From the NCBI GenBank assembly GCA_002840905.1, contig PHDD01000019.1, forward strand, positions 1 to 64,000: a stretch of DNA of 64,000 nucleotides. Direction: 5' to 3'. A model generated the notes under the pieces. It was not told the DNA's origin. It searched no databases and saw nothing but the letters and a program-made list of their open reading frames with translations. The position numbers and the translations under genes were made by a program. Shown piece by piece: positions 1-8,235 of this stretch. Within the stretch, counting starts at the first letter, position 1. Every line of letters starts with the position of its first letter. This DNA comes from Bacteroidetes bacterium HGW-Bacteroidetes-4. Lineage in GTDB: Bacteria > Bacteroidota > Bacteroidia > Bacteroidales > SZUA-534.

Positions 1-70
1 GTATGATGGGAGACTATCACGTACGGTTCTGTGAGAGGCTTAGGGTGCAATTCCCTTTGCCTACTCGACC
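1..70 (+). mobile_element. 3' end of a group II intron (domains V and VI)
   Basis: The first 70 bases fold like domains V and VI of a bacterial group II intron. In domain V, GTA-TGATGG (1-9) pairs with CTATCA-CG-TAC (14-24) around a GAGA-type loop, leaving the two-base CG bulge typical of the domain. In domain VI, GAG (33-35), AGGC (36-39) and AGGG (42-45) pair with CCCT (53-56), GCCT (59-62) and CTC (64-66). A63 is bulged between GCCT and CTC, as expected for the branch-point adenosine. The intron probably ends at about 68-69 (…GAC). Its body and any maturase/reverse transcriptase lie outside the window to the left. The exact splice site is inferred. Confidence 0.75.
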
Positions 71-90
71 GCCAACGTTAGCCATCATGC
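71..90 (+). other. attC-like right end (GTTAGCC) abutting the intron
   Basis: Immediately after the intron end lies AACGTTAGCC. GTTAGCC at 77-83 resembles the GTTRRRY recombination end of integron attC sites (one base off consensus). It is the exact reverse complement of GGCTAAC at 1199-1205, just after the next gene. The nine-base pair GTTAGCCAT (77-85) and ATGGCTAAC (1197-1205) brackets that gene. Reading this as a cassette boundary is inference; no integrase is visible. Confidence 0.4.
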
Positions 91-133
91 AACAAACGCC
101 CCATAAGAAACATTTGTACAAAAAAAGATAAAC

Positions 134-1189
134 ATGAAATACATGAAACTGAAAAACTTAATTTTATTTGGATTACTATTCTCAATAGGAGTACTTAATG
201 CTCAGACTGATTTCAGAGCTGGTTATATTATAAAATCTACTGGTGATACTTTATATGGAGATATCGATTATCGCGGCGATTTGTTGATGAGTGGTCTTTG
301 TAAGTTCAAAGATAATGAGAATACGATTAAAGAGTATTCTCCAAATGATATTGCTGCGTTTAGATTTATTGATAGTAAGTATTATGTATCAAGAGAAATA
401 AATAATAGAAAAGTATTTCTTGAATACTTGATTAAAGGAAAAATCAATATATACTACATGCGAGATGATATCGGCGACCATTATTTTCTCGATAAGCAAG
501 ATGTAAAGTTGACTGAAATACCATATGAAGAAGGAATTAAATACGTTGAAGATAAACAAGTATTTTATGAATCGACAAGACATATTGGATTGCTAAGTGT
601 TTATATGCAAGATGCACCTAAATTACAATCTCGGATACAAACTATTAAAAAACCAGAGCATCAAAACTTGATTAAATTAGCAGAAGCCTATCATAATGCA
701 GTTTGCGAAGGAGAACGGTGTATCATTTATAAGAAATCAGCTCCATTCATAAAAATCTTACCAGAATTAACCGGAGGTGTGATAAAGTATTCAAATGTTG
801 AGGATTTGAATGATAAATTTTATATTCATACTGGTATAATTGGTCACATATGGATGCCTAGGACTAGTGAGAAAATGTATTTTCGAACAGGAGTACTTTT
901 CTCGCAACTTGACCTTGACGGAGAGAAAAAAAACTTTTATAAGATACCTTGCCAATTAGAGTATATTTACCCTAAAGGCATCCTTAGACCAAGAATTGCA
1001 TACGGATTGAATTTTTATATTCCGAATTATCGAACAGTCTCTTTCGATATTGGAGCAAACATAAAATTATCTGAAACATTCTTTTTAAGCGCAACTTCAG
1101 ATATTGAATTTAATCCTACAATGATGTTCTTGCCTAAGAACATGCTTTCGCATTCCTTGAAACTGGGATTATTTTTAGGTATTAAATAA
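134..1189 (+). CDS. Secreted or outer-membrane protein of unknown function
   Basis: 351 residues. It begins with a Sec signal peptide (Lys-rich start, hydrophobic core about 10-20, cleavage after LNAQ near residue 24). Next comes a GYIIKSTGDTLYGDIDYR segment; similar openings (a GDTL.G.I motif) are frequent in uncharacterised Bacteroidota envelope proteins. The last 120 residues alternate hydrophobic and polar positions and end in an amphipathic strand (LKLGLFLGIK), suggesting a small outer-membrane beta-barrel. It is noticeably more AT-rich than the neighbouring genes. It stands alone between attC-like sequences, which fits an acquired single-gene cassette. Function unknown. The start at 134 gives the intact signal peptide; Met-4 is an alternative. 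Confidence 0.75.
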   Translation: MKYMKLKNLILFGLLFSIGVLNAQTDFRAGYIIKSTGDTLYGDIDYRGDLLMSGLCKFKDNENTIKEYSPNDIAAFRFIDSKYYVSREINNRKVFLEYLIKGKINIYYMRDDIGDHYFLDKQDVKLTEIPYEEGIKYVEDKQVFYESTRHIGLLSVYMQDAPKLQSRIQTIKKPEHQNLIKLAEAYHNAVCEGERCIIYKKSAPFIKILPELTGGVIKYSNVEDLNDKFYIHTGIIGHIWMPRTSEKMYFRTGVLFSQLDLDGEKKNFYKIPCQLEYIYPKGILRPRIAYGLNFYIPNYRTVSFDIGANIKLSETFFLSATSDIEFNPTMMFLPKNMLSHSLKLGLFLGIK

Positions 1190-1196
1190 TGCACGA

Positions 1197-1326
1197 ATGG
1201 CTAACACGCGGTATAGCCAATAAGGGTTTCAGTGGTATGCAAGGGGTTGTAGCCCGCTTCAACTTTTGTGTAACTTGATAGGAAATCACCCGCAATCGGC
1301 AACGCAAACATACCGCCACCGTTACC
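1197..1326 (+). repeat. Large imperfect palindrome, attC-like
   Basis: A 130-base imperfect inverted repeat follows the orphan gene. It opens with GGCTAAC (1199-1205) and closes with CCGTTACC (1319-1326). Internally GCGGTAT (1208-1214) pairs with ATACCGC (1310-1316), and GCCAAT..GGGT (1216-1227) pairs imperfectly with ACCC..ATCGGC (1288-1300), with an unpaired bulge between the two stems and a large terminal loop. Two stem blocks, asymmetric bulges, outer AAC/GTT ends and a length within the known attC range (about 57-141 bp) all resemble an integron attC site. It could instead be an unrelated dispersed Bacteroidota repeat. Confidence 0.5.
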
Positions 1327-1397
1327 TGAAAGCCTGAAAAACAAAAATCCAGCTGCTAAATAGTTACTTGTCCCGGTTCAGTGTACACACCCATTTC

Positions 1398-1628
1398 CTA
1401 ACACGCACCGTCTACCCCGTAACACGCACAGTCTACCCCGTAACACGCACTGTCTACCCCGTCACACGCGCAGTCTACCTTGGAACATTTACAAGCTATC
1501 ACGTGGGGTGCATCGCATTTTTTCCCGATGTCCGGGTTTAAGGAGTAAAAGCAAAGCAGGGTAGTGGCACTGCGGTAGTACGTCCGTAAAAAAAAGAAGG
1601 CCGAAGCGTGTCCAGCCATATTGTACAC
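1398..1628 (-). CDS. Possible small Cys-rich repeat protein (doubtful)
   Basis: An open frame of 76 codons whose C-terminal third is translated from the 21-bp minisatellite. It gives tandem seven-residue units such as GVDCACY and GVDSACY with many cysteines. It starts 33 bases after the end of the upstream minus-strand gene, so it could be read from the same transcript. The N-terminal half shows no recognisable domain. Keeping four in-frame repeats open is weak support for coding, because the repeat unit itself lacks a stop in this frame. It may be a fortuitous frame. Confidence 0.25.
   Translation of the reverse strand: MYNMAGHASAFFFLRTYYRSATTLLCFYSLNPDIGKKCDAPHVIACKCSKVDCACDGVDSACYGVDCACYGVDGAC
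1399..1482. repeat. 21-bp minisatellite, four copies
   Basis: Four head-to-tail copies of a 21-bp unit (TAACACGCACNGTCTACCCCG) at 1399-1419, 1420-1440, 1441-1461 and 1462-1482. The first three differ essentially only at the eleventh base; the fourth is more degenerate. Because 21 is divisible by three, the minus-strand reading frame encodes a heptad containing VDCACYG. There are no spacers, so it is not CRISPR. Confidence 0.9.
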
Positions 1629-1660
1629 TCCGGCCCGGGCTGCATTACGCGAAGCCCTTT

Positions 1661-2395
1661 TTATACGGTTTCCGTTTCCGGAGTTTCTTCCGAAGTCGCT
1701 GCTTTAGCCGCAGCCCTTACCCGTTTCAGTAGGGCGCTAAAGGTATATTCCTTGTATTTTACCGGGTCTGTTTTTTTATACAGCGCCTTTCCAACTTGTA
1801 GTATCTCATTCAAATCGGCATTCAAGGTGTTTAATTCTCCCTGGTTGTTTTCTACCAGGGCTTTACGCTGACTGAGTAGTTCGTACCTTTGCTGCTTGTC
1901 GGCAGTTATCGAGGCCACGGTTGTTTTCATGTCAGCCAGTAAGTTTTCAGGCATTCCTGCCTCAGTCAGATGGCTTTGATTGGGTTCCAGAATCTGGAAA
2001 ATCTGTTTCATTAGCAGCTGTACCGCTTCTACATCCTTATTACGGATGCTGGTACGTAAATCCGAAAGTTTTAAATCCGATACCTTAAAACCCAGTTGCG
2101 CTTCAGCAAAACGGACGTGCTGTTCCAACTGTTTTACCTTATAACTAAGTCCATCCAGCGAAGCATACATGCGCCGGGTAATGCCTTTCATCAGAATCGA
2201 TTCCGATTCGGGTGTCAGCAGGTTTTGTGCACTGGAAATCTTTTGCTCAAAGGCATCGGCATAAGCCGGGGTAAACTTGCCCGAAAACGAGGAAAAATCA
2301 GGCAGGTCGCGCCTGAAACTGTACAGTACATAGCCACACAGCATGGGTAGCTCTTCCTCTTTGCAGCGAAATTCGCGTTGAATACGTTCCACCAT
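1661..2395 (-). CDS. Conserved helical protein of unknown function
   Basis: 244 residues, predicted almost entirely alpha-helical and cytoplasmic (no signal peptide or membrane segment). Residues about 70-210 are rich in heptad-like Leu, Gln and Glu positions (for example ESILMKGITRRMYASLDGL and the NNQGELNTLNADLNEILQVG stretch), suggesting helical bundles. The C-terminus has an Arg/Lys patch (ALLKRVRAAAKAA) followed by an acidic TSEETPETE tail. I do not recognise a characterised family, although the layout resembles uncharacterised Bacteroidota hypotheticals. It is monocistronic, or leads into the doubtful Cys-rich frame downstream. Confidence 0.7.
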   Translation of the reverse strand: MVERIQREFRCKEEELPMLCGYVLYSFRRDLPDFSSFSGKFTPAYADAFEQKISSAQNLLTPESESILMKGITRRMYASLDGLSYKVKQLEQHVRFAEAQLGFKVSDLKLSDLRTSIRNKDVEAVQLLMKQIFQILEPNQSHLTEAGMPENLLADMKTTVASITADKQQRYELLSQRKALVENNQGELNTLNADLNEILQVGKALYKKTDPVKYKEYTFSALLKRVRAAAKAATSEETPETETV

Positions 2396-3036
2396 AGTAG
2401 TAAGTATTATGTTAAACCATCAAGGCGTTCCATGGCTGGTAGGAAGTCGATACAAAATTAAATCTTTTTTATTTAGAAATCCAAATAATTGAACCTAAAA
2501 TTTCAAATAAAATGCTGATTAAGAACCATAACACTAATAAGTTACGTACCGAAAGTCCTGGTAGCTTTAGTCTCAGCGGTCGGTAGTAAGCTGCGTCTAA
2601 CGCTCACGGAATTATTTAGCCGTACGGATTACGTTTTCTTTAGTCTTAGGTCTGGCATCTTTCGTCTTTCGTCTTTCGTCTTTCGTCTTTCGTCTCGCGT
2701 CTTTCGTCTTGCGTCTTTGTTCTATTATCTAATAGCTAAATCTAAATGCAAAGTTTTTTTAGCCTGATAACCAGCATCCCGAAACACGAAACCAGTAATC
2801 AGTGACCCGAAACCCGCACAGGTGTAATTGCAATGAAAAATTCATTGAACTAATTTCCGGGAAAGAAGAAAGGTAAAAAAAAAAATTTATAGCTTTGAAA
2901 AGTAAACAGAATAAGCAGCTTAAATCCGGCTTTCCCCGCTTAAGAAATGCAATAGCTAAGGGTTAGCACTTTTTAAAGGGGTTAAAACAAGTAGGTAGGT
3001 TTACTTGTATTGTAATCAATGTAAAATACGAAGGTA
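2396..3036. other. 641-bp intergenic region with degenerate repeats
   Basis: No convincing gene. It holds the heptamer tract at 2659-2721. After that comes a stretch of short CCAG/AACCAG/CCCG words (about 2768-2820) that recurs in style at 57070-57200. A possible Bacteroidota -7 element, TAGCTTTG, lies at 2890-2897, about 140 bases before the kinase pseudogene. Nothing else is recognised. Confidence 0.6.
2659..2721. repeat. 7-bp microsatellite CTTTCGT, about nine units
   Basis: Tandem heptamers CTTTCGT run from 2659. Five are perfect, followed by CTCGCGT, CTTTCGT, CTTGCGT and CTTTGTT. Heptamer tracts are prone to slippage. No open frame runs through it, so contingency switching of a protein is not supported; it sits about 300 bases upstream of the kinase pseudogene. 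Confidence 0.85.
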
Positions 3037-4205
3037 ATGGAAGCCAATCATACTTCATTTAGTGAAATTCCTGACGAATTATTAATAAAGTGGCAGGAAA
3101 TTGCCGATTTATTGGCCGAACTTATTTCCGTTCCGGCTGCTTTGATCATGAAGACCGAAAATGAATTTATGGAAGTTTTTGTGTCAAGCAGCACCCATGG
3201 TAACCCGTATCATGTGGGCGATAAAGAGGAATGGTATGGCTTGTATTGCGAAACGGTAATTAAAACCCAAAAAAAATTACTGGTTCCCAATGCCTTAGCC
3301 GATGAAAAATGGGATAAAAACCCCGATATTAAACTGGGAATGGTTTCCTACCTGGGCTTCCCATCAATTTTCCCGACAACACGCCTTTTGGGACGATTTG
3401 TGTGGTCGATTCCAGGGAAAACTATTATTCGTCGAATCATGAACGCTTGCTGCAACAATTTAAGCGGGTGTTGGAGCAGGATTTGGTGCTTATTCAGTCG
3501 AATAAAGCGCTTCAGAAGCTTAATGCCGATAAGAACCTGTTTTTATCGGTGCTGGCCCACGATTTAAAGAGTTCGTTTGTTGCTCTCCTCGGTTTATCGG
3601 AACAATTAAAAGAGGGAGCCGAAATAAACGAGGTAGAAAAGATTAAGCGTTATGCCACAGCAATTCATGAGGTATCAAAAAATACCAATTTTTTATTGGA
3701 CGATTTATTGCTTTGGTCCACTTTACAATATGGGAAGCTTAAGGTTAACCCTCAAAATATTACATTCAAAACACTTTGTTCACAAATATTGGAGGAGCTA
3801 AAAAGTCAGACAGCCCCAAAATCGTTGGAAATTACCTGTAATGATCCCGAAAATTTGCTGCTATGGGCTGATGAAAGCATGCTGAAAATAGTTTTGCGGA
3901 ACCTGGTTACCAATGCCATTAAATTCTCCAATCCGGGAGGTAAAATACGCATAGACTCCGAGACACAAGACGCAAAGGTATTAATCACGGTTTCCGATAA
4001 TGGCATTGGAATGACCCCCGATACCCTAAAAAAGCTCTTTGATGTTACGCAAATCGATTCACAAACCGGCACCCTGGGCGAAAAAGGAACCGGACTGGGA
4101 TTATTACTATGCAAAGAGTTTATATAAAAACACAAAGGCCAGATTTGGGTCGAGAGTCAGGTGGGTAAAGGGAGTGATTTTAAGTTTACTTTGCCAGCTA
4201 ACTAA
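3037..4205 (+). pseudogene. GAF-domain sensor histidine kinase, disrupted twice
   Basis: A cytoplasmic kinase with an N-terminal GAF domain (about residues 15-150), a HisKA H-box (LAHDLKSS) and HATPase boxes N (LRNLVTNAIKFSN), G1 (VSDNGIGM) and G2 (GEKGTGLGLLLCKEFI). It is broken in two places. (1) In the GAF domain the frame shifts by one base at a C run (3360-3362): one more C would read GFPINFPDNTPFGTICVVDS, continuous with the downstream frame. (2) A TAA at 4125-4127 interrupts the C-terminal strand; beyond it the same frame continues KHKGQIWVESQVGKGSDF… to a natural stop at 4203-4205. The second lesion is a substitution, so a simple sequencing indel cannot explain both. The ligand and any partner regulator are unknown. 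Confidence 0.85.
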
Positions 4206-4364
4206 CAAATCAATTGGTTTCATAAGCAATAAGTGTACTATTTTTGCGTCTTAGTGTCCTTGCGGTGGAAAATAAACAGACTAAAGACATAAAAGACGGT
4301 GTTTTGGTATTTAAACTTTATACCCCCAGTTTTGTCTTTTACTTTACCAAATAAAAGTATTGAA

Positions 4365-5138
4365 ATGCAAAAAAAACTAAGTATTTTGGGTTGTGGATGG
4401 CTGGGGCTGCCCCTGGGACAAAGCCTTGTTGAAAAAGGCTGGGAGCTTAAAGGTTCCGTTACCAGCCCGTCGAAACAGGACGCATTAAGGGAAACAGGTA
4501 TTGAACCTTTTGTTTTGGATCTAAAGCAAAAGGATTATGAAACCGCAACGTTTTTGGACTCGGAGTTCCTGCTTATGGCGCTTCCGCCACAGGAGGCGGA
4601 GGACTACCAGCGTTTTATCGGTAAACTGGAAAAATCGGGCCTGAAAAAGGTGCTTTTTATCAGTTCCACTTCGGTGTATGCCGAAAGCAACGATGAACTG
4701 AACGAGGAAGCTCCTTTAAACGATGGAAGGGTAGCCCGTGCCGAAGCCTTATTTACAAACAATCCCAATTTTAAGTGTACCGTACTGCGTTTTGGTGGCT
4801 TGTTTGGCTACAACCGCAAACCGGGAAACTTTTTTCCCGAAGGACGCATCATTCCCAATCCTGAGGGGGTAGTGAACCTGATTCACCGCGACGATTGCAT
4901 CGGTATCATCAACGCACTGTTGGAGCAGGAGGCATGGTGCGAAACCTTTAATGCCTGTGCGCCTTCGCATCCCACCCGCAGGGCGTTTTATACCCGCGAG
5001 CAGTTAAAGCAGGGTCGTGTGGCTCCGGTTTTTAGTAACGCTAATCCGGGTACGGGCAAACGGATTAACTGTCAAAAACTCATTCAACGCATCGCTTACA
5101 GCTTTATCCATCCCGACTTAATGACTTATAGCGAATAA
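4365..5138 (+). CDS. NAD(P)-binding epimerase/SDR-like protein
   Basis: 257 residues from the ATG at 4365, where the Rossmann fold begins directly (MQKKLSILGCGWLGLPLG, a GxGxxG-type dinucleotide loop). A longer frame upstream from 4299 only adds an unrelated hydrophobic tail. The block FISSTSVYAES matches the fourth strand and Ser-containing motif of extended SDRs of the YeeZ-like group, and VLRFGGLFGYNRKPGNFF and LIHRDDCIGII match the C-terminal substrate region. The canonical YxxxK catalytic pair is not evident, as in many YeeZ-like members, so dehydrogenase activity should not be assumed. Substrate unknown. It is followed 67 bases later by corA. Confidence 0.8.
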   Translation: MQKKLSILGCGWLGLPLGQSLVEKGWELKGSVTSPSKQDALRETGIEPFVLDLKQKDYETATFLDSEFLLMALPPQEAEDYQRFIGKLEKSGLKKVLFISSTSVYAESNDELNEEAPLNDGRVARAEALFTNNPNFKCTVLRFGGLFGYNRKPGNFFPEGRIIPNPEGVVNLIHRDDCIGIINALLEQEAWCETFNACAPSHPTRRAFYTREQLKQGRVAPVFSNANPGTGKRINCQKLIQRIAYSFIHPDLMTYSE

Positions 5139-5205
5139 AGATGGGAAGGAAGCAACTTACATAAAATTTTGTAGCTTTGGGTTTACCCGAATAAATATAA
5201 ATAAG

Positions 5206-6288
5206 GTGAAAAAAAAAGAAAACATAAAAAGTAAAAAGAAAAGGCGGGTACTCGACCGAAAGAAAACCGATCCTTCTAAATTTGTTTTTACCGGGGCAGA
5301 GTCGGAAAAGCGCATTGCGGTGCAGTTGTTTATATACCATGCAGCGGAGTGTATTGAGGACCGGAATTATAATCCGGCAGCATTTGAGGGTTTCAGCGAC
5401 CCTGATTACCGTTACTGGCTGAATATTTATGGACTGAACGATGCTGAAACCATTTCGACCCTATGTAAAAAGCAAGCCATTCACGACCTGGTGATTCAGG
5501 ATATACTGGATGTAAACCAACGCCCCAAGTTTCAGACCTTTGACACTTTTTGTTTTCTAACCTTAAAATCCATTCTGCCCTCCGACAACGAGGTACTTAC
5601 CGAGCAAATCAGTTTTGTGTTTGGAAGCAATTACCTGATGTCTTTTCAGGAGCGTGAAGCCGACTACTTTGAACATCTGCGTTACCGGCTGCGCGATAAG
5701 AAGGGCATACTATCGGAACGTGGTCCCGATTATTTGCTTTACACCATGCTTGAGGCAATTCTCGACAATTATTTTAAAACCCTTCAGCAAATTGAAGATG
5801 CCATGGAAGCCTTTGATGTGTTGACCGGTTCACATGATCCATCACCGGCCGTATTGGAAAAAATTGAATCGTATAAAAAATTCCTGCACATTATACGCAA
5901 AGCCATTGTTCCCATTAAGGAATTTTCGATGGTAATTGAGCGGGAGTCCAATCCTTACATCGAAAAAAAGCACCTGAAGTATTTTCTTGAGATAAAAGAT
6001 TTGAGCCTCACCCTGCTCGATCAGTGCGACACCCTGGGTTCGTCGCTCGAGAGCAGTACCAACCTGTTTTTCTCGCTGCAAAGTCACCGCATGAACCAGG
6101 TAATGAAAACCCTGACCATGGTGGCCACCATTTTTATTCCCCTGACCTTTGTGGCCGGTATTTATGGCATGAATTTCAGGTACATGCCTGAACTGGAATG
6201 GAAATATGGCTACGCGGGCGCATGGGCCTTGTTTATTATTATACTGGTGCTGATGGTTTTTTATTTCAGAAAAAAGAAGTGGTTTTAA
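5206..6288 (+). CDS. corA: CorA-family magnesium/cobalt transporter
   Basis: 360 residues. A long cytoplasmic alpha/beta domain and helical stalk (about 1-295) are followed by two C-terminal membrane helices. The first runs into the family signature YGMNF (GMN at 321-323), which forms the periplasmic mouth of the pentameric Mg2+ channel; the second (about 339-354) ends in the basic tail FRKKKWF. The N-terminal 25 residues are very Lys/Arg-rich. The start is GTG at 5206, with no better ATG before the conserved domain. A -7-like TAGCTTTG lies at 5172-5179. Confidence 0.93.
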   Translation: MKKKENIKSKKKRRVLDRKKTDPSKFVFTGAESEKRIAVQLFIYHAAECIEDRNYNPAAFEGFSDPDYRYWLNIYGLNDAETISTLCKKQAIHDLVIQDILDVNQRPKFQTFDTFCFLTLKSILPSDNEVLTEQISFVFGSNYLMSFQEREADYFEHLRYRLRDKKGILSERGPDYLLYTMLEAILDNYFKTLQQIEDAMEAFDVLTGSHDPSPAVLEKIESYKKFLHIIRKAIVPIKEFSMVIERESNPYIEKKHLKYFLEIKDLSLTLLDQCDTLGSSLESSTNLFFSLQSHRMNQVMKTLTMVATIFIPLTFVAGIYGMNFRYMPELEWKYGYAGAWALFIIILVLMVFYFRKKKWF

Positions 6289-6318
6289 GCAATCAGGAAA
6301 AACTTAAAATTAGCATCC

Positions 6319-6928
6319 ATGGAACGACCCTTATTAAACAATCCGAAGGAACAGCCAACGTGTTATCTTTGGTAATGGCTGGCAGTTATTCGCTTCGCTT
6401 AGTTATCCGGCCTATCAGGCTCTGATGCAGGAAGTAAATCTGCCCGAAACACCCTGGCAGGTACAATGGAGGTATTATAACGACGGTAAAGCCTGGCTTT
6501 GCAAGGTAAGTTATAAAAAGAAAACGGTGTTTTGGTTATCGGTTTGGGAGGCTTATTTTAAGGTAGCTTTTTATTCGTGAGACTCAGATTTCAGGAGTGA
6601 GCGAACTGAAATCTGTTAGTCGAACGAATCCCGATGAAATCGGAGGGTATAAAACCCTGCAGCCTCGCCTGACCATCAGGCAGGTCTGCTGCGGAATAAG
6701 TTTCCAATTCCGATTATTATCGGAATGCTTTGGGGTTTAATACCCGTTGATTTTACCGAAAAGAATAGCCAGGGATTGATGAACCTGCCTCTGGATGCTT
6801 CAGTAAAAGAAGTATTTAAAGGGAGTAAACCCATTGGAAAACTTTTGCCTCTGGTTTTTAGCATCACCCGGGTGGAACAAATAAGTGAGGTAATGCAGGT
6901 AGCCAATTACAAAAAAGGATTGAAATAA
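6319..6928 (+). pseudogene. DUF3788-family gene, frameshifted and split by an insert
   Basis: Three pieces of one DUF3788-type protein lie in order. The N-terminus (MERPLLNNPKEQP, from 6319) shifts frame near 6358 into the core RVIFGNGWQLFASLSYPAYQ, with the family-like WRYYNDGKAWLCKV and VFWLSVWEAYFKVAFY blocks. This stops at TGA 6578-6580. After about 175 bases of unrelated hairpin-rich DNA the frame resumes as DFTEKNSQGLMNLPLDASV and KPIGKLLPLVF, ending at 6928. The two halves join naturally at AFY(F)/TEK, so the insert lies within the gene. The family is small, cytoplasmic and of unknown function in Bacteroidota and Firmicutes. Confidence 0.75.
6581..6726. repeat. Hairpin-rich insert inside the DUF3788 gene
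   Basis: Four successive inverted repeats: AGATTTCAG (6586-6594) with CTGAAATCT (6606-6614); CCGAT (6631-6635) with ATCGG (6639-6643); GCCTGA (6667-6672) with TCAGGC (6676-6681); ATTCCGAT (6707-6714) with ATCGGAAT (6719-6726). It encodes nothing. A dense run of short perfect hairpins resembles a small non-autonomous repeat element. Borders are set by resumption of the DUF3788 frame (about 6575 and 6751); I see no clear target-site duplication. Confidence 0.6.
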
Positions 6929-6976
6929 ATAACAGGAAAAGTTTGATCCTCACGAAATATTTTGTTTAAACAGTCT

Positions 6977-7305
6977 ATGAAAAAAATAATGTTATTTTTA
7001 ACTGCTCCTTCATTCCAAAAGGGTAAAAGCTGGAGGAACTGATGGGGCTTGAAAAACAGGATATGCAATTACTGGGTGTCGATAAGCTGAGTGCCTTTGC
7101 CTGTTTCGATTTGGTGTCGAACGAAACTTTACGTGAACTGTTTAAACGGATGGGATGTGAGGGACTTTTTAATATTTCGGATAGTGCTAAAATCAAAAAA
7201 GACGGGGTGCAAGATGCAGCGCGAATTTTCGATTACCTGAATGACAACGAGAATTTTCAATTGCCTGAATTGCAGGTTTCAGAAAGCAATGCAGATATAT
7301 TGTGA
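6977..7305 (+). pseudogene. Frameshifted conserved hypothetical gene
   Basis: The ATG at 6977 opens MKKIMLFLTAPSFQKG, which then goes out of frame and reaches a stop after WRN. The next frame, open from 7027 (KLEELMGLEKQDM…), continues uninterrupted to 7305. Adding one A to the run at 7025-7028 joins them as …QKGKKLEELMGLEKQDM…. The joined product would be about 109 residues, with a core LSAFACFDLVSNETLRELFK and no signal peptide or membrane helix. I do not recognise the family. The break is in a homopolymer, so a sequencing error is possible. A shorter product from ATG 7042 (87 residues) could also be made. Confidence 0.5.
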
Positions 7306-7392
7306 AGAAATTGTTAAGAGTAATAAGGGATTAGCAATTATTACGTAACTTTATTCGGTTATTTTTTGTTTAGCTAACTTAATATACTTACA

Positions 7393-8226
7393 ATGAAAAT
7401 GAAATTCCTGGCACTATTTGCCTGCCTGCTGATGGTTTGGGGAACCAATCAGGCGCAAAAAGCTGTTAAATTATGGGAAACACCCGCCGTTTTTGAAATT
7501 CCCGAGTCGGTACTCTTCAACGACACCGTAATTTATGTGAGCAATGTAAACGGCAGTCCGCTCGATAAAAACGGATTGGGTTATATATCGCGTTTGTCGG
7601 CTTATGGCGAGGTGTTGACAAAGCAATGGGTAAAGGGTTTGCATGCACCCAAAGGTATGGGAATGTATCAGCAGTGGCTCTACGTGAGCGACATTGACCG
7701 GGTAGCCAAAATTGACTGTTCCACCGGACAAATTGTTCAGTTTATTCCCATCGAAGGAAGCCGTTTCCTGAACGATATTGCCGTTTCGGATCAAGGCCTG
7801 GTGGCAGTTTCTGATTTAATGGATAAAACAATCTACCTGATTGAAAATGATTCGGCCCGGGTGTTGGTTCGTCACGACTTACTGGAGCGGGTAAATGGTC
7901 TTTATTGGGAAGGCGATCAATTGTATGCCGGTACCGCTGGAACGGTTTATGTAATTGCCATGAATAATCCCGAGCCCACATTGGTTCCTTTTATCCAGGA
8001 AACTGGCGGTATCGACGGGCTGGAGCGTTTGACCGACAGCACGTTTATTGTTTCCGACTGGGCCGGAAAAGTTCAGGCCATCAGTCCTTTTGCTCCACCG
8101 GTAGTATTGCTGAATTTTAAAGACGAAAAATACAATGCAGCCGATATTGAAATGGATCGAAAAACCAAAACCCTGTTTATTCCAACCTTTTTTGGAAACA
8201 GTGTAGCTGCATACACCATCGAATAA
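7393..8226 (+). CDS. Secreted SMP-30/NHL-type beta-propeller protein
   Basis: 277 residues with a Sec signal peptide (MKMKFLALFACLLMVWGTNQAQ; cleavage near residue 21). The mature part is a series of blades with recurring YVS/LYVSD/LYAGTAG strand motifs (YVSNVNGSP, WLYVSDIDRVAKID, FLNDIAVSDQGLVAVSD, TFIVSDWAGKV), typical of the SMP-30/gluconolactonase-like or NHL-repeat propeller fold. The conserved Asn-Asp of SMP-30 metal sites may be represented by LNDIAV, but enzymatic activity cannot be asserted. Monocistronic, with a strong terminator directly after it. Confidence 0.8.
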   Translation: MKMKFLALFACLLMVWGTNQAQKAVKLWETPAVFEIPESVLFNDTVIYVSNVNGSPLDKNGLGYISRLSAYGEVLTKQWVKGLHAPKGMGMYQQWLYVSDIDRVAKIDCSTGQIVQFIPIEGSRFLNDIAVSDQGLVAVSDLMDKTIYLIENDSARVLVRHDLLERVNGLYWEGDQLYAGTAGTVYVIAMNNPEPTLVPFIQETGGIDGLERLTDSTFIVSDWAGKVQAISPFAPPVVLLNFKDEKYNAADIEMDRKTKTLFIPTFFGNSVAAYTIE

Positions 8227-8235
8227 GATTTACCA

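Noticed and set aside
1399-1482. CRISPR-like array
   Set aside because: The units are contiguous 21-mers with no spacers and no cas genes are nearby.
2659-2721. CRISPR or contingency coding repeat
   Set aside because: Seven-base tandem units without spacers, in a region with no open frame.
6198-6425. Separate small gene overlapping the corA end
   Set aside because: Starts inside corA and continues into DUF3788 remnants in the wrong frame.
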